Of a stretch of DNA of 64,000 nucleotides, positions 39,534 to 50,520 are shown piece after piece. Under the pieces are notes generated by a model. The model was not told where the DNA came from, did not search any database, and was given only the letters and a program-made list of their open reading frames with translations. This DNA is from Vibrio artabrorum. Lineage in GTDB: Bacteria; Pseudomonadota; Gammaproteobacteria; Enterobacterales; Vibrionaceae. Position 1 is the first letter of the stretch. Every line of letters starts with the position of its first letter. A program made the position numbers and the translations under genes. The stretch covers positions 1,736,001 to 1,800,000 of the forward strand of contig NZ_AP025458.1 in NCBI RefSeq assembly GCF_024347295.1, given 5' to 3'.

Positions 39534-39884
39534 ATGAAAACCTTACCTTCACTCTTAACACTGTGCGTTGCACTATTCTGCTCAGCGCTTCAAGCATCTG
39601 AACGCGCTGACATAGGTTGGACATTAATAGAGACTGGCGCGCTAGTGGTTGATGTAAGGACACCCGCAGAGTTTGAAGTTGGGCATCTAAATAATGCCAT
39701 AAACGTCCCTCTGTCAAAGTTATCACAACATTTTTCTAATAAAGATAAAGATCGAGCGATCGTATTATATTGCCGTAGTGGAAATCGCTCTGAAAAAGCT
39801 TATCAATTTCTTAAACATCAGGGATTTACCAACATTCATAATGCCGGTGGTTTTGTGGAAATGCAGGAAAGCCATAAGCCATAA
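39534..39884 (+). CDS. pspE: Periplasmic single-domain rhodanese (PspE-like)
   Basis: A 116-residue exported rhodanese. The signal peptide MKTLPSLLTLCVALFCSALQ is cleaved near A-S-E; the mature domain has VVDVRTPAEFEVGHL and the active-site loop CRSGNR (cysteine near residue 79). The family transfers sulfane sulfur to cyanide or thiols; the natural acceptor is unknown. AAGGA precedes the ATG. The last four codons (S-H-K-P and stop) are encoded by the first units of the GCCATAA repeat, which is unusual. Confidence 0.88.
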   Translation: MKTLPSLLTLCVALFCSALQASERADIGWTLIETGALVVDVRTPAEFEVGHLNNAINVPLSKLSQHFSNKDKDRAIVLYCRSGNRSEKAYQFLKHQGFTNIHNAGGFVEMQESHKP

Positions 39885-39919
39885 GCCATAAGCCATAAGC
39901 CATAAGCCATAAGCCATAA
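39871..39919. repeat. Heptanucleotide microsatellite, 7 copies of GCCATAA
   Basis: Seven perfect units that begin within the 3' end of the rhodanese gene; the second unit supplies its TAA stop. Changing copy number above two would not alter the protein. Confidence 0.95.
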
Positions 39920-39964
39920 AATTTAATGGCCGTTCAACACATCAAACAAACGCTCAAGTAATAA

Positions 39965-39992
39965 AAAACCGAGCGCTAAGGCTCGGTTTTTT
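39965..39992 (+). terminator. Bidirectional terminator between rhodanese and gyrA
   Basis: AAAACCGAGC / GCTCGGTTTT perfect stem with a 6-base loop; T runs on both strands. Confidence 0.92.
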
Positions 39993-40026
39993 CAATGGTA
40001 AGCTTAATTACTTAGCGTAATCGAGA

Positions 40027-42678
40027 TTACTCTGTATCTTGCTCGCTATCACTTTCAGAGTCAGAAGCATCTGATGCTTGCTCTTCACTTGATTCAGCAA
40101 CGTCAGCGTTAATAGTTTCAGCTTCAGCTTCGCCTTCTACAATCTCAGCTTCTTCTACTTCGTCGATACGTTGTAGACCTACAACATTCTCGTCTTCAGC
40201 AGTACGAATCAGTGTTACACCTTGAGTGTTACGACCAACTTGGCTGACTTCCGCTACGCGAGTACGTACTAGCGTACCTGCGTCGGTGATCATCATCATT
40301 TCATCGCCTTCTTCAACTTGAACAGCGCCAACAACTGGGCCATTACGTTCAGAGACTTTGATAGAGACTACACCTTGCGTTGCACGGCCTTTCGTTGGGT
40401 ATTCTGCTAGCTCAGTACGCTTACCGTAACCGTTTTCAGTCACAGTTAGGATATCACCTTCGTTAGAAGGAACAATCAGTGAAACTACTTGATCGTCTTC
40501 TGGAAGCTTCATACCACGAACACCCGCGGCAGTACGGCCCATTGCACGTACTTTGTCCTCGTTAAAGCGAACAACTTTGCCCGATTTAGAGAACAGCATG
40601 ATATCGCTATCACCGTTAGTGATATCAACGCCAATCAGTGAATCGTCGTCACGTAGGTTAACTGCGATTAGGCCGTTAGCTCGTACGTTTGCGAATTGGT
40701 CCAGTGATGTCTTCTTAACTGTACCGTCACCCGTTGCCATGAAGATGAATTTCTCGGCAGAGAACTCAGAAACAGGCAAGATAGCCGTAATACGTTCACC
40801 ATCTTCTAGAGGAAGAATGTTAACGATAGGCTTACCACGAGCAGTACGACTTGCTAATGGTAGTTGGTAAACTTTCAGACGGTATGTTTTACCACGCGTA
40901 GAGAAACATAAGATATTATCGTGAGTATTAGCAACAAGCAGACGCTCAATGTAATCTTCATCTTTCATCTTAGTTGCACTCTTACCTTTACCACCACGAC
41001 GTTGAGACTCGTAGTCGCTGAGGATTTGGTACTTAACATAACCTGCGTTAGAAAGCGTCACTACAACGTCTTCTTGAGCAATCAGCTCTTCCATGTCGAT
41101 GTCATGAACTGCCGCTGTGATTTCTGTACGACGCGCGTCGCCATAGATTTCACGTACCGCTTCAAGTTCTTCACGGATAACTTCCATCAAACGCTCAGTG
41201 CTTGCAAGAATGTGCATTAGCTCAGCGATTTCTTCTAGCAGTGCTTTGTACTCGTCTAGAATCTTCTCGTGCTCAAGGCCAGTTAGGCGGTGAAGACGAA
41301 GTTCTAGAATCGCTTGTGCTTGTGTTTCCGTTAGGAAGTATTGGCCATCGCGGATGCCGTATTGGTCTTCTAACCAATCAGGACGAGCCGCATCAGTACC
41401 AGCACGCTCAAGCATTGAAGCAACGTTACCAAGATCCCAACCGCGTGCAACTAGGCCAGCTTTTGCTTCAGCCGGTGTTGGAGCGTTACGGATAAGCTCA
41501 ATGATTTCGTCGATGTTAGCCAGTGCTAGAGACAGAGCTTCAAGGATGTGTGCACGGTCACGTGCTTTCTTCAGTTCGAAGATAGTACGACGTGTCACAA
41601 CTTCGCGACGGTGGTCTACGAAGCACTTAAGCATGTCTTTGATGTTGAACAACTGTGGTTGACCGTTGTTCAACGCAACCATGTTGATACCGAAAGTCGT
41701 TTGCAGTTGAGTTTGAGCGTATAGGTTGTTTAGAACCACTTCGCCTACTGCATCACGCTTACATTCAATAACAATACGCATACCATCTTTGTCAGATTCG
41801 TCACGCAGTGCACTGATGCCTTCTACTTTCTTATCTTTAACCAGTTCAGCAATCTTCTCGATCAAACGAGCTTTGTTTACTTGGTAAGGAATCTCAGTAA
41901 CGATAATGGTTTCTTTACCATTTTTCTCTACTTCAATATTCGCTTTTGAACGCATGTAAACTTTACCGCGGCCAGTCTTATAAGCATCAACGATGCCTTT
42001 ACGACCACTGATAAGCGCTGCTGTTGGGAAATCAGGACCAGGAATGTAGTCCATTAGCTCATCAATCGTGATCTCTTCATTATTGATGTAAGCCAAACAG
42101 CCATCAACAACTTCACCCAGGTTATGGGGTGGGATGTTGGTAGCCATACCTACTGCGATACCGGAAGCACCGTTTACCAATAGGTTAGGAATTTTGGTAG
42201 GAAGTACTGCTGGAATTTGTTCTGTACCATCGTAGTTCGGTACGTAATCCACAGTTTCCTTATCAAGGTCAGCCAGTAGTTCGTGCGCAATTTTCGCCAT
42301 ACGAACTTCGGTATAACGCATTGCAGCCGCGGAGTCGCCATCGATAGAACCAAAGTTACCTTGGCCATCAACTAGCATGTAACGCAGCGAGAACGGTTGA
42401 GCCATACGAACAATAGTATCGTATACCGCACTATCACCATGCGGGTGGTATTTACCGATCACATCACCTACTACACGAGCAGATTTTTTATATGGTTTGT
42501 TCCAATCATTTCCTAGTACATTCATCGCGAACAAAACGCGGCGGTGTACTGGTTTTAGGCCATCACGCACATCTGGAAGGGCACGACCAACGATGACGGA
42601 CATCGCGTAGTCTAGGTATGAACCTCTAAGCTCATCTTCAATATTTACGGGCGTGATCTCTTTCGCTAGATCGCTCAT
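40027..42678 (-). CDS. gyrA: DNA gyrase subunit A
   Basis: An 883-residue type II topoisomerase subunit that, with GyrB, introduces negative supercoils. The catalytic tyrosine is Y122 (RYTEVRM) and the quinolone region reads [10 protein letters not shown] with S83 and D87, the susceptible form at both hotspots. The C-terminal beta-pinwheel has the GyrA box QRRGGKG, and the protein ends in an acidic tail rich in E, S and D, as in other vibrios. It is alone on the minus strand and divergent from ubiG. Confidence 0.98.
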   Translation of the reverse strand: MSDLAKEITPVNIEDELRGSYLDYAMSVIVGRALPDVRDGLKPVHRRVLFAMNVLGNDWNKPYKKSARVVGDVIGKYHPHGDSAVYDTIVRMAQPFSLRYMLVDGQGNFGSIDGDSAAAMRYTEVRMAKIAHELLADLDKETVDYVPNYDGTEQIPAVLPTKIPNLLVNGASGIAVGMATNIPPHNLGEVVDGCLAYINNEEITIDELMDYIPGPDFPTAALISGRKGIVDAYKTGRGKVYMRSKANIEVEKNGKETIIVTEIPYQVNKARLIEKIAELVKDKKVEGISALRDESDKDGMRIVIECKRDAVGEVVLNNLYAQTQLQTTFGINMVALNNGQPQLFNIKDMLKCFVDHRREVVTRRTIFELKKARDRAHILEALSLALANIDEIIELIRNAPTPAEAKAGLVARGWDLGNVASMLERAGTDAARPDWLEDQYGIRDGQYFLTETQAQAILELRLHRLTGLEHEKILDEYKALLEEIAELMHILASTERLMEVIREELEAVREIYGDARRTEITAAVHDIDMEELIAQEDVVVTLSNAGYVKYQILSDYESQRRGGKGKSATKMKDEDYIERLLVANTHDNILCFSTRGKTYRLKVYQLPLASRTARGKPIVNILPLEDGERITAILPVSEFSAEKFIFMATGDGTVKKTSLDQFANVRANGLIAVNLRDDDSLIGVDITNGDSDIMLFSKSGKVVRFNEDKVRAMGRTAAGVRGMKLPEDDQVVSLIVPSNEGDILTVTENGYGKRTELAEYPTKGRATQGVVSIKVSERNGPVVGAVQVEEGDEMMMITDAGTLVRTRVAEVSQVGRNTQGVTLIRTAEDENVVGLQRIDEVEEAEIVEGEAEAETINADVAESSEEQASDASDSESDSEQDTE

Positions 42679-42969
42679 AGAGCCATTTTCCCTCTATAGT
42701 CAGATCGTATTTTTGAATACGTATAAGACCGAAAAATATAACACAAATTTACCTACGGAGGCATCACTTTCCCTCTCCTTTTACCATCTTGTGACCCTTG
42801 TAGCCAATCAATTGATGAGAAATTGCATCTCCGTATCATATCTTGCTGAAACATGGTCACTTTACATCCAATAAACTCGCAAAATTGTAGATCTTCTGGT
42901 CAGCAGGAAAAGGCAAGTTATAATGCTTGCCACTTCATGGATGCATTATTTAACTTGGAAATGCCGATT

Positions 42970-43683
42970 ATGACTAAATCACAGAATGTAGACCCAGCAG
43001 AAATCAAAAAATTCGAAGACATGGCGTCACGCTGGTGGGATCTTGAGGGTGAGTTTAAACCCCTACATCAAATCAACCCACTGCGACTAAATTACGTGCT
43101 AGAAAAAGCCGAAGGTTTATTTGGTAAAAAAGTACTTGATGTTGGTTGCGGTGGCGGCATTTTAGCGGAAAGCATGGCGGTTGAAGGCGCGATAGTGACT
43201 GGCCTAGACATGGGTAAAGAACCGCTAGAAGTAGCACGCCTTCACGCATTGGAAACTGGCACCAAACTCGATTACATCCAGAGCACCATTGAAGATCATG
43301 CAAAACAAAATCCACACACTTACGATGTAGTGACATGCATGGAAATGTTGGAACACGTTCCTGACCCACAGTCGGTTATCTCGGCTTGTTCAAAATTGGT
43401 TAAGCCGGAAGGCCATGTATTCTTCTCTACTTTGAACCGCAACTTTAAGTCTTATCTTTTTGCTATTGTTGGAGCCGAGAAACTACTGAAAATTGTCCCA
43501 GAAGGTACTCATGACCACGACAAATTCATTCGACCCGCTGAACTCATCAAGATGATTGATAATACACCTCTACAAGAACTCGGCATCACTGGACTGCACT
43601 ATAACCCTTTAACGGACACTTATCGCTTAGGGTTAAATGTTGACGTAAACTACATCGTCCATACACAAAATTTCGCAGATTAA
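42970..43683 (+). CDS. ubiG: Ubiquinone biosynthesis O-methyltransferase
   Basis: A 237-residue SAM-dependent methyltransferase that methylates the ring hydroxyls in both O-methylation steps of ubiquinone synthesis. The N-terminal [19 protein letters not shown] is a strong UbiG signature, motif I is [13 protein letters not shown], and [10 protein letters not shown] and TLNRN follow. The ATG at 42970 is chosen because the family starts here (in-frame ATGs at 42937 and 42961 also exist). Its position next to gyrA is conserved. Confidence 0.95.
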   Translation: MTKSQNVDPAEIKKFEDMASRWWDLEGEFKPLHQINPLRLNYVLEKAEGLFGKKVLDVGCGGGILAESMAVEGAIVTGLDMGKEPLEVARLHALETGTKLDYIQSTIEDHAKQNPHTYDVVTCMEMLEHVPDPQSVISACSKLVKPEGHVFFSTLNRNFKSYLFAIVGAEKLLKIVPEGTHDHDKFIRPAELIKMIDNTPLQELGITGLHYNPLTDTYRLGLNVDVNYIVHTQNFAD

Positions 43684-43726
43684 ACATCGTTATCACTGAT
43701 GGACGTTTTTTCTAAGAAAGGCCAAT

Positions 43727-43765
43727 AAAAAAGGTTGCAAATAAGATAATTTTGCAACCTTTTTT
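43727..43765 (+). terminator. Terminator of ubiG
   Basis: AAAAAAGGTTGCAA / TTGCAACCTTTTTT perfect 14-base stem with an 11-base loop. Confidence 0.92.
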
Positions 43766-43975
43766 CAGTCTTAACTTCATTTTCTTGCTTCCTTTTTCGC
43801 CATCTGATTTAAATTTAACCGCCTAAAATCCGTCTTCCATTTTGTCCAAAGATCAAGAGATTTTTTTTTATAAGCATGCAAAAATAAAGCATCACCAAAA
43901 GCCAACTTTTACACAATCAAGTGACATCTATCTTCCTCAGTTAGTGATTACTTACAGTTTTTTTCAATCCACCAC

Positions 43976-43984
43976 TTATCCACA
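43976..43984 (+). promoter_or_regulatory. DnaA box upstream of nrdA
   Basis: TTATCCACA is a perfect consensus DnaA box about 200 bases before nrdA. DnaA regulates nrdAB in E. coli; the box may do the same here, though a single 9-mer can occur by chance. Confidence 0.5.
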
Positions 43985-44054
43985 AGCACTCCCCCTTTCT
44001 TTACCTTGAAAAAATTCGCTTGTAGCACTATCTTGTAACCCAACAAACAAATGA

Positions 44055-44091
44055 CCCCTATATGTTGTGTTTGAACTACAATATATAGGTA
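44055..44091 (+). promoter_or_regulatory. Two tandem NrdR-like boxes upstream of nrdA
   Basis: Box 1 CCCCTATATGTTGTGT (44055-44070) and box 2 CTACAATATATAGGTA (44076-44091) both match the core of the NrdR motif (roughly ACACWATATATWGTGT), best in their central ATAT. Their centres are 21 bases apart, two helical turns, on the same face. They lie 100-130 bases before nrdA. Confidence 0.7.
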
Positions 44092-44187
44092 GACCAAGAT
44101 CACAAAGCCGACCTGTAATTTACAAGAATTACATCTAAATACACAAAAACACGGCCTTGTTCAGTTTTGTTAGGGAAATTAAGCAGA

Positions 44188-46470
44188 ATGAACCAACAAC
44201 TTACTGTTACCAAGCGTAACGGGCGCAAAGAAACGATCGATTTAGAGAAAATCCATCGCGTGATCACATGGGCAGCTGAAGGCTTGCACAATGTTTCTGT
44301 ATCACAAGTCGAATTGAAAGCTCACATTCAATTTTACGATGGCATCACCACGACTGACATTCATGAAACTATCATCAAGTCAGCTGCGGATTTAATCTCT
44401 GAAGAGACTCCGGATTACCAATATCTAGCAGCACGTCTATCTGTATTCCACCTACGTAAAAAAGCGTACGGCGAATACGAGCCGCCAGCACTGTATGACC
44501 ACGTAGCAAAACTGGTTGATATGGGTAAATACGATAGCCACCTAATGGAAGACTACACGAAAGCGGAATTCGAAGAGCTTGACGCGTACATCGACCATAA
44601 GCGTGACTTAAACTTTTCTTACGCAGCGGTTAAGCAACTTGAAGGTAAATACTTCGTGCAAAACCGTGTAACAAAAGAGATCTACGAGAGTGCTCAGTTC
44701 CTTTACATTTTAGTTGCTGCGTGTCTGTTCGCGAAGTACCCGAAATCGACTCGTCTTGATTACATCAAACGTTTTTACGACGCATCGTCTACGTTTAAGA
44801 TTTCTCTGCCTACACCGATCATGTCTGGTGTACGTACGCCTACTCGTCAATTCAGTTCTTGTGTACTGATCGAGTGTGGTGACAGCCTTGATTCAATCAA
44901 CGCAACGGCAAGCTCAATTGTTCGTTACGTGTCTCAACGTGCTGGTATTGGTATCAACGCAGGTCGTATCCGTGCGCTAGGTTCTGAAATCCGTAATGGT
45001 GAAGCGTTCCACACGGGCTGTATCCCTTTCTACAAATACTTCCAAACAGCCGTAAAATGTTGTTCTCAAGGCGGTGTTCGTGGTGGTGCTGCAACCGTGT
45101 TCTACCCACTATGGCACGGTGAAGTTCAGTCTCTGCTCGTTCTGAAAAACAACCGCGGCGTTGAGGAGAACCGTGTTCGTCACATGGATTACGGCGTACA
45201 GCTGAACAAGCTTATGTACTCTCGCCTAGTTCAAGGTGGTAACATCAGCCTGTTCTCACCTTCAGACGTACCAGGCCTTTATGATGCGTTCTTCGAAAAC
45301 CAAGATCGTTTTGAAGCGCTATACGTTAAGTACGAAAACGATCCTTCAGTGAAGCGTGAAACAGTTAAAGCGGTTGAGCTTTTCTCTCTGCTAATGCAAG
45401 AGCGCGCTTCTACTGGCCGTATCTACATTCAGAACGTTGACCACTGTAATACGCACAGCCCGTTTGACTCTGAAGTCGCACCTGTTCGTCAATCGAACCT
45501 GTGTCTAGAAATCGCGCTTCCTACTAAGCCGCTTTCTAACGTAGAAGATGACGAAGGCGAAATTGCACTGTGTACGCTTTCAGCATTCAACCTTGGCGCA
45601 ATCAATGAACTGGACGACCTAGCAGAGCTTTCTGAACTGGTTGTTCGTGCGCTAGATGCACTGCTGGATTACCAAGACTACCCGCTTCCAGCAGCCTACA
45701 AATCGACCATGAACCGTCGTACTTTAGGTGTCGGTGTAATCAACTACGCATACTACCTAGCGAAGAATGGTGTTAAGTACTCTGATGGCAGCGCGAATGG
45801 CCTGACTCACCGTACTTTTGAAGCAATTCAATACCACTTGCTAAAAGCATCTGTTGAACTCGCGAAAGAGCAAGGTCGTTGCCCATCTTTCCACGAGACC
45901 AACTACGCGAAAGGCCTACTGCCAATCGATACTTATAAAAAAGATATCGACTTAGTATGTGAAGAGCCACTGCATTACGATTGGGATTCTCTACGTGAAG
46001 AGATCATGGAGCACGGTCTGCGTAACTCTACGCTAACAGCGCTTATGCCTTCTGAGACTTCGTCTCAAATCTCGAACGCGACTAACGGTATCGAGCCACC
46101 ACGTGGTTACGTATCAGTGAAAGCATCGAAAGACGGTATCCTAAAGCAAGTAGTTCCAGATTTCCTAAATCTTAAAGAGAACTACGAACTGCTTTGGAAC
46201 ATTGGTACGAACGACGGTTACTTGCACTTAGTGGGTATCATGCAAAAATTCGTTGACCAAGCTATCTCTGCAAACACTAACTATGATCCAAGTGTTTACG
46301 ACAGCGGTAAAGTACCAATGAAACAGCTGCTTCAAGATCTACTCACCGCGTACAAGTACGGTGTTAAAACGCTTTACTATCATAACACTCGCGATGGTGC
46401 TAAAGACGACCAAGGCGATGCCGTTCAAGTGCCGGAAGAAGATTGTGAAGGCGGCGGTTGTAAGATCTAA
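44188..46470 (+). CDS. nrdA: Class Ia ribonucleotide reductase, large subunit
   Basis: A 760-residue subunit that reduces ribonucleoside diphosphates. An N-terminal ATP cone (LTVTKRNGRKETIDLEKIHR) carries allosteric control; active-site residues N, C and E lie in QSNLCLEIALP, the second redox cysteine is in FSSCVLIECGD, and the C-terminal CEGGGCKI is the thioredoxin/glutaredoxin relay. The ATG at 44188 matches the family start and has AAGCAG upstream; a TTG-type frame seven codons earlier is unlikely. It is followed by nrdB and yfaE. The length is that of E. coli NrdA (761). Confidence 0.97.
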   Translation: MNQQLTVTKRNGRKETIDLEKIHRVITWAAEGLHNVSVSQVELKAHIQFYDGITTTDIHETIIKSAADLISEETPDYQYLAARLSVFHLRKKAYGEYEPPALYDHVAKLVDMGKYDSHLMEDYTKAEFEELDAYIDHKRDLNFSYAAVKQLEGKYFVQNRVTKEIYESAQFLYILVAACLFAKYPKSTRLDYIKRFYDASSTFKISLPTPIMSGVRTPTRQFSSCVLIECGDSLDSINATASSIVRYVSQRAGIGINAGRIRALGSEIRNGEAFHTGCIPFYKYFQTAVKCCSQGGVRGGAATVFYPLWHGEVQSLLVLKNNRGVEENRVRHMDYGVQLNKLMYSRLVQGGNISLFSPSDVPGLYDAFFENQDRFEALYVKYENDPSVKRETVKAVELFSLLMQERASTGRIYIQNVDHCNTHSPFDSEVAPVRQSNLCLEIALPTKPLSNVEDDEGEIALCTLSAFNLGAINELDDLAELSELVVRALDALLDYQDYPLPAAYKSTMNRRTLGVGVINYAYYLAKNGVKYSDGSANGLTHRTFEAIQYHLLKASVELAKEQGRCPSFHETNYAKGLLPIDTYKKDIDLVCEEPLHYDWDSLREEIMEHGLRNSTLTALMPSETSSQISNATNGIEPPRGYVSVKASKDGILKQVVPDFLNLKENYELLWNIGTNDGYLHLVGIMQKFVDQAISANTNYDPSVYDSGKVPMKQLLQDLLTAYKYGVKTLYYHNTRDGAKDDQGDAVQVPEEDCEGGGCKI

Positions 46471-46571
46471 ACCACAATCAACATTAAGACCCCAGAGAAG
46501 TTATCTTCTCTGGGTTTAAAGCATTAACAGGGTTCGTTTTATTACGGGTCTTTAAAAGATTTGAGGCATTT

Positions 46572-47705
46572 ATGGCTTACAGTACTTTTTCTCAGCAAAA
46601 AAATGACCAACTAAAAGAACCAATGTTCTTGGGTCAGTCGGTAAACGTTGCACGTTACGACCAACAAAAATTCGAAATCTTCGAAAAGCTAATCGAGAAG
46701 CAGCTTTCTTTCTTCTGGCGTCCAGAAGAAGTAGACGTGTCTAGCGACCGTATCGACTACAACAAGCTTCCTGAGCATGAAAAGCACATCTTCATCTCTA
46801 ACTTGAAGTACCAAACGCTTCTAGATTCTATCCAAGGCCGCAGCCCTAACGTTGCCCTACTTCCATTGGTATCTCTACCAGAAGTAGAAACTTGGATTGA
46901 GACTTGGTCTTTCTCTGAAACGATTCACTCTCGTTCTTACACGCACATCATCCGTAACATCGTGAATGATCCAGGCGTAGTATTCGACGACATCGTTGAA
47001 AACGAAGAGATCCTGAAGCGCGCGAAAGACATTGCTTTCTACTACGACGATCTCATCAAGCTCACGGCTGACTACCACCGCTACGGTGAAGGCAACCACA
47101 ACATCAACGGCGAAGACGTTAAGATTTCACTTCATGATCTGAAGAAGAAACTTTACCTATGTCTAATGTCTGTAAACGCTCTAGAAGCGATTCGTTTCTA
47201 CGTAAGTTTTGCATGTTCATTTGCATTCGCTGAGCGTGAGCTAATGGAAGGTAACGCGAAGATCATCAAGCTAATCGCTCGTGATGAAGCACTCCACCTT
47301 ACAGGCACTCAGCACATGATCAACTTACTGCGTAACGGCCAAGACGACTTCGCATTCATGCAGATTGCAGAAGAGTGCAAGCAAGAGTGTTTCGACTTAT
47401 TCAAGCAAGCGGCTGAGCAAGAGAAAGAGTGGGCAGAATACCTATTCAAAGATGGCTCAATGATTGGTTTGAACAAAGACATTCTTTGCCAATACGTAGA
47501 ATACATTACCAACATCCGTATGCAGGCGGTTGGCTTAGGGACGGCTTATCCAGAAGCAACGTCGAACCCAATTCCATGGATCAACGCTTGGTTGTCTTCA
47601 GACAACGTTCAAGTTGCTCCACAAGAAGCAGAAATCAGTTCTTACCTAGTTGGCCAAATCGACAACGAAGTAAAAGCTGACGACTTTGAAGGATTTGAGC
47701 TGTAA
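46572..47705 (+). CDS. nrdB: Class Ia ribonucleotide reductase, small subunit
   Basis: A 377-residue R2 subunit that holds the diiron-tyrosyl radical cofactor. The radical tyrosine is Y123 in SYTHIIRNI, and the iron ligands are in [11 protein letters not shown], the [17 protein letters not shown] helix and [13 protein letters not shown]. It begins 101 bases after nrdA and overlaps yfaE by one base. Length fits E. coli NrdB (376). Confidence 0.97.
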   Translation: MAYSTFSQQKNDQLKEPMFLGQSVNVARYDQQKFEIFEKLIEKQLSFFWRPEEVDVSSDRIDYNKLPEHEKHIFISNLKYQTLLDSIQGRSPNVALLPLVSLPEVETWIETWSFSETIHSRSYTHIIRNIVNDPGVVFDDIVENEEILKRAKDIAFYYDDLIKLTADYHRYGEGNHNINGEDVKISLHDLKKKLYLCLMSVNALEAIRFYVSFACSFAFAERELMEGNAKIIKLIARDEALHLTGTQHMINLLRNGQDDFAFMQIAEECKQECFDLFKQAAEQEKEWAEYLFKDGSMIGLNKDILCQYVEYITNIRMQAVGLGTAYPEATSNPIPWINAWLSSDNVQVAPQEAEISSYLVGQIDNEVKADDFEGFEL

Positions 47706-47983
47706 TGCCAACAATCAAAATCAACAAGCTGACTTCAATTGAATCTAACCCTTCAAACACTCTGTTGGAAACAATGGAACAAGCGGGCTTAGAGCCAGAA
47801 TACAACTGCCGAGATGGTCACTGTGGCGCTTGCCGCTGCACGTTGGATTCTGGTGAGGTCGAGTACGTTGGTTTTGCTATGGCTTACACCCAAGTCGATG
47901 AGATTTTGCCATGCATCTGCAAAGCAAAAACTGACTTATCGCTGAGCAATGTGATTCATCGGAGTAAGCAGAAGCGCGCCTAG
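47705..47983 (+). CDS. yfaE: 2Fe-2S ferredoxin for NrdB maintenance
   Basis: A 92-residue plant-type [2Fe-2S] ferredoxin. Four cluster cysteines are in NCRDGHCGACRC and in PCICK. YfaE donates electrons to regenerate the NrdB diiron-radical cofactor in E. coli. Overlap by one base with nrdB shows translational coupling. Confidence 0.95.
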   Translation: MPTIKINKLTSIESNPSNTLLETMEQAGLEPEYNCRDGHCGACRCTLDSGEVEYVGFAMAYTQVDEILPCICKAKTDLSLSNVIHRSKQKRA

Positions 47984-48045
47984 CTTACTTTTTCTTTGAT
48001 ATCTCGGCTCTTTAACGTTGTTGTTATTCAAAGCTGCTGAAAATG

Positions 48046-48083
48046 AAAAAGGCCTCACAATCATATTGATGTGAGGCCTTTTT
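48046..48083 (+). terminator. Bidirectional terminator after yfaE
   Basis: AAAAAGGCCTCACA / TGTGAGGCCTTTTT perfect 14-base stem with a 10-base loop between yfaE and the convergent CinA-family gene. Confidence 0.92.
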
Positions 48084-48129
48084 ATTTATTCCGTTGAAGC
48101 TGAATCGTTTAGTGAGCCCAAAGAGACAT

Positions 48130-49368
48130 TTACTTAATATTAGCCGAAGGAATAAACATATCTTTCACTCGTTTTAATGAAGAGTAATCACCAAACATGG
48201 GCTTATTGTCTAAGTGTCTTCTTAGCATATCTGCCGCGACCGTTTTAATAATAGTACGTGCATCTTCGCGATTGTATTGGCGGTAAAACTCAAGTACCTG
48301 CCCCCACTCGCCCGCTTCGCTCGACAGTGCAACGCTGAACGTACTACCGTCTAACTTACCCGTAACCAACGCTAATTCAGTGCCGCATTTTTCTCTTGTG
48401 GCACCGGCCAGTGCAAAAGTAGCGGCCAATGGATCACTCTTTTCTAGTTCCGTCTCTTTTGGCTCGGCCATGACCCAAGAGTGCCCAAAACAATCTTCAA
48501 TCTGTTCATTCGATTGTAACCAAGCTGATAACGCACCTTTGGTTGACACTTCAGAGACCGATAAGGTATTTTTTCTCACCGCCATAATGTGACCAATACG
48601 ATCAATCATCGGCTCATCGACACTTACTACATTTTTTTCTAACAGTTTAAACACCATTTGTAATAACTTGACGCGAGTTTCCAAGCCAGACTTAGGTCCA
48701 AACAGTTTTACCTCAATGAACGGCAAATAAGAGCGGTAACCCAACTCATACCCTTCAGGCAGCTTCAATTCATCCAACACATCAGAGATTCCCGATTCAG
48801 ATAAACCAAAGGTAAAGAGACGACTGCACTCAGAAGCAATCACTTGAGGGTAAGTGCGAGCTAAATCAGGAAGGATCTCAAACGTTATCATACGCTTAAA
48901 TTCGCTCGGAACACCAGGCGTAAAATAGAACGTTGCATCATTGATTTTCAGCTTAAAGCCACAGGCAGTACCGACTGGATTATCAACGATCTCAGCACTT
49001 GCCGGCAACAAGGCCTGTTTGAGGTTACTATCAGGCATCGGCACGCCACGACCCGAGAACATCTCTTCCATACGAGCCAACCATTGAGGGAACATGACCA
49101 ATTTCTGATCGGAAGCAGCAGCAGCGGCGGCAGCGCTCATGTCATCCGTGGTCGGCCCCAACCCTCCATTGACGATAATCACATCGTAGTTAAAGCTCAG
49201 CATTAACAGCTCTTCAACCAGGGTATTCATTTGATCACCGACCGTAGAACGCTTAGCAAGAGCAAAACCATTCTGGTAAAACTCAGCAGACATCCAAGCC
49301 GCGTTTGTGTCGACAATGTCTCCATGAAGAACTTCTTCACCAGTACTTAACATTGCGATTTTTGTCAT
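48130..49368 (-). CDS. yfaY: CinA family protein (YfaY type)
   Basis: A 412-residue protein with the N-terminal MoCF (molybdopterin-binding fold) domain, including TGEEVLHGDIVDTN and NGGLGPTTDD, and a C-terminal CinA-like half. The C-terminal half is less conserved than in PncC: the usual ESCTGG is not seen (AVRKNTLSVSEVSTKG region instead), so nicotinamide mononucleotide deamidase activity is doubtful, as in E. coli YfaY. The N-terminal domain may hydrolyse ADP-ribose or related pyrophosphates. The gene sits by nrdAB-yfaE in E. coli too. Confidence 0.85.
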   Translation of the reverse strand: MTKIAMLSTGEEVLHGDIVDTNAAWMSAEFYQNGFALAKRSTVGDQMNTLVEELLMLSFNYDVIIVNGGLGPTTDDMSAAAAAAASDQKLVMFPQWLARMEEMFSGRGVPMPDSNLKQALLPASAEIVDNPVGTACGFKLKINDATFYFTPGVPSEFKRMITFEILPDLARTYPQVIASECSRLFTFGLSESGISDVLDELKLPEGYELGYRSYLPFIEVKLFGPKSGLETRVKLLQMVFKLLEKNVVSVDEPMIDRIGHIMAVRKNTLSVSEVSTKGALSAWLQSNEQIEDCFGHSWVMAEPKETELEKSDPLAATFALAGATREKCGTELALVTGKLDGSTFSVALSSEAGEWGQVLEFYRQYNREDARTIIKTVAADMLRRHLDNKPMFGDYSSLKRVKDMFIPSANIK

Positions 49369-49576
49369 ATTTATATCCCTTGCTGCCCTTTAAGACACGG
49401 CGTTATAAGTAAACTGGTCTACGGTAAAATTAGAGATATGTTACCTTTTCACCAATATTAATAATTTTAAACCTAAGATTTTCTTAAAAGAATGGGGTAA
49501 TTATTAGTTCCCTAAATTAGGTATTTAATAGATAATTGTGATTCTGATCAATTATTAACATATCATGGAGACCCTT

Positions 49577-50488
49577 GTGGCCAAATCACCGTTACTAACA
49601 AAGGTTACTGCTGCACTTTCAATACTGCTCTCAGTTAACTCGGTTGCAAGTCAATATGACTTCGACCAACCAATCAACCTTTCTTACACGGATGAATGTA
49701 CTCAAGATTACTGTGTTAATCAAAACTTGTACACCTACAAGCCAAACAATAACTATGCTCTAAGTGAATCAAGTGATCAGTACGACCTAACGATTGACAA
49801 ACAACCAATCTATCTTACGGTGAGTGATGATAGAGATTGGGATTACCTTATGGGTCAAACCTACACGATCCTTGGCTTAAGTGTCGCAACCGTAGGTCTA
49901 ATGACTCTGTTGCCTGAAAGTATCACTAAATGGGATGATGACCAACGTGATATCAGTGCTCTAGGTAAAAAATGGAAGGATAACGTTTCCAAAGGCCCGG
50001 TATGGGATCGCGATGAGCACTTCCTAAACTACGTTATGCACCCATATTTTGGCGGTATTTACTACACCGCAGCTCGACATGCTGGTTACGATGAATTTGA
50101 ATCTTTCTTATACTCTTGGACAATGTCAACATTCTTTTGGGAATACGGCGTAGAAGCCTTTGCTGAAGTGCCATCATGGCAAGATCTGTTTGTCACACCT
50201 TTCTTCGGCGCGGTTGTTGGTGAGCTAATGTTAGACGCAGAGCAAGATATCGTTGCTTCTGGCGGCGAAGTGATGGGCTCAGAGATAATGGGTGATGTTT
50301 CGCTATTTTTCCTTAACCCCGTAGGCCACATCCACTACTGGGTTAGTGATGCTTGGGGCGGCGACGCAGAAGTTAACCTGAATACTAACCCTTGGTGGGA
50401 TAATCAAGACGCCGCTAAGTTCGCTTACGACGCTGGCGCAAAATACGATTCTCAGTTTGTTGGTATGAACTTCAAGGTAACATTCTAA
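49577..50488 (+). CDS. DUF3943 family exported protein
   Basis: A 303-residue protein; the GTG at 49577 has GGAG six bases before it, and an ATG four codons upstream (49565) lies on that site and is less likely. A signal peptide of about 25 residues (LLTKVTAALSILLSVNSVAS) is followed by the DUF3943 domain with HPYFGGIYY and FLYSWTMSTFFWEYGVEAF, and FLNPVGHIHYW near the end. Function is unknown in the family. A two-cysteine pair (CTQDYC) in the early mature region could form a disulfide. Confidence 0.8.
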   Translation: MAKSPLLTKVTAALSILLSVNSVASQYDFDQPINLSYTDECTQDYCVNQNLYTYKPNNNYALSESSDQYDLTIDKQPIYLTVSDDRDWDYLMGQTYTILGLSVATVGLMTLLPESITKWDDDQRDISALGKKWKDNVSKGPVWDRDEHFLNYVMHPYFGGIYYTAARHAGYDEFESFLYSWTMSTFFWEYGVEAFAEVPSWQDLFVTPFFGAVVGELMLDAEQDIVASGGEVMGSEIMGDVSLFFLNPVGHIHYWVSDAWGGDAEVNLNTNPWWDNQDAAKFAYDAGAKYDSQFVGMNFKVTF

Positions 50489-50520
50489 ACCCGCTTGCGA
50501 ATCCCCTAACAATTTTTCTA

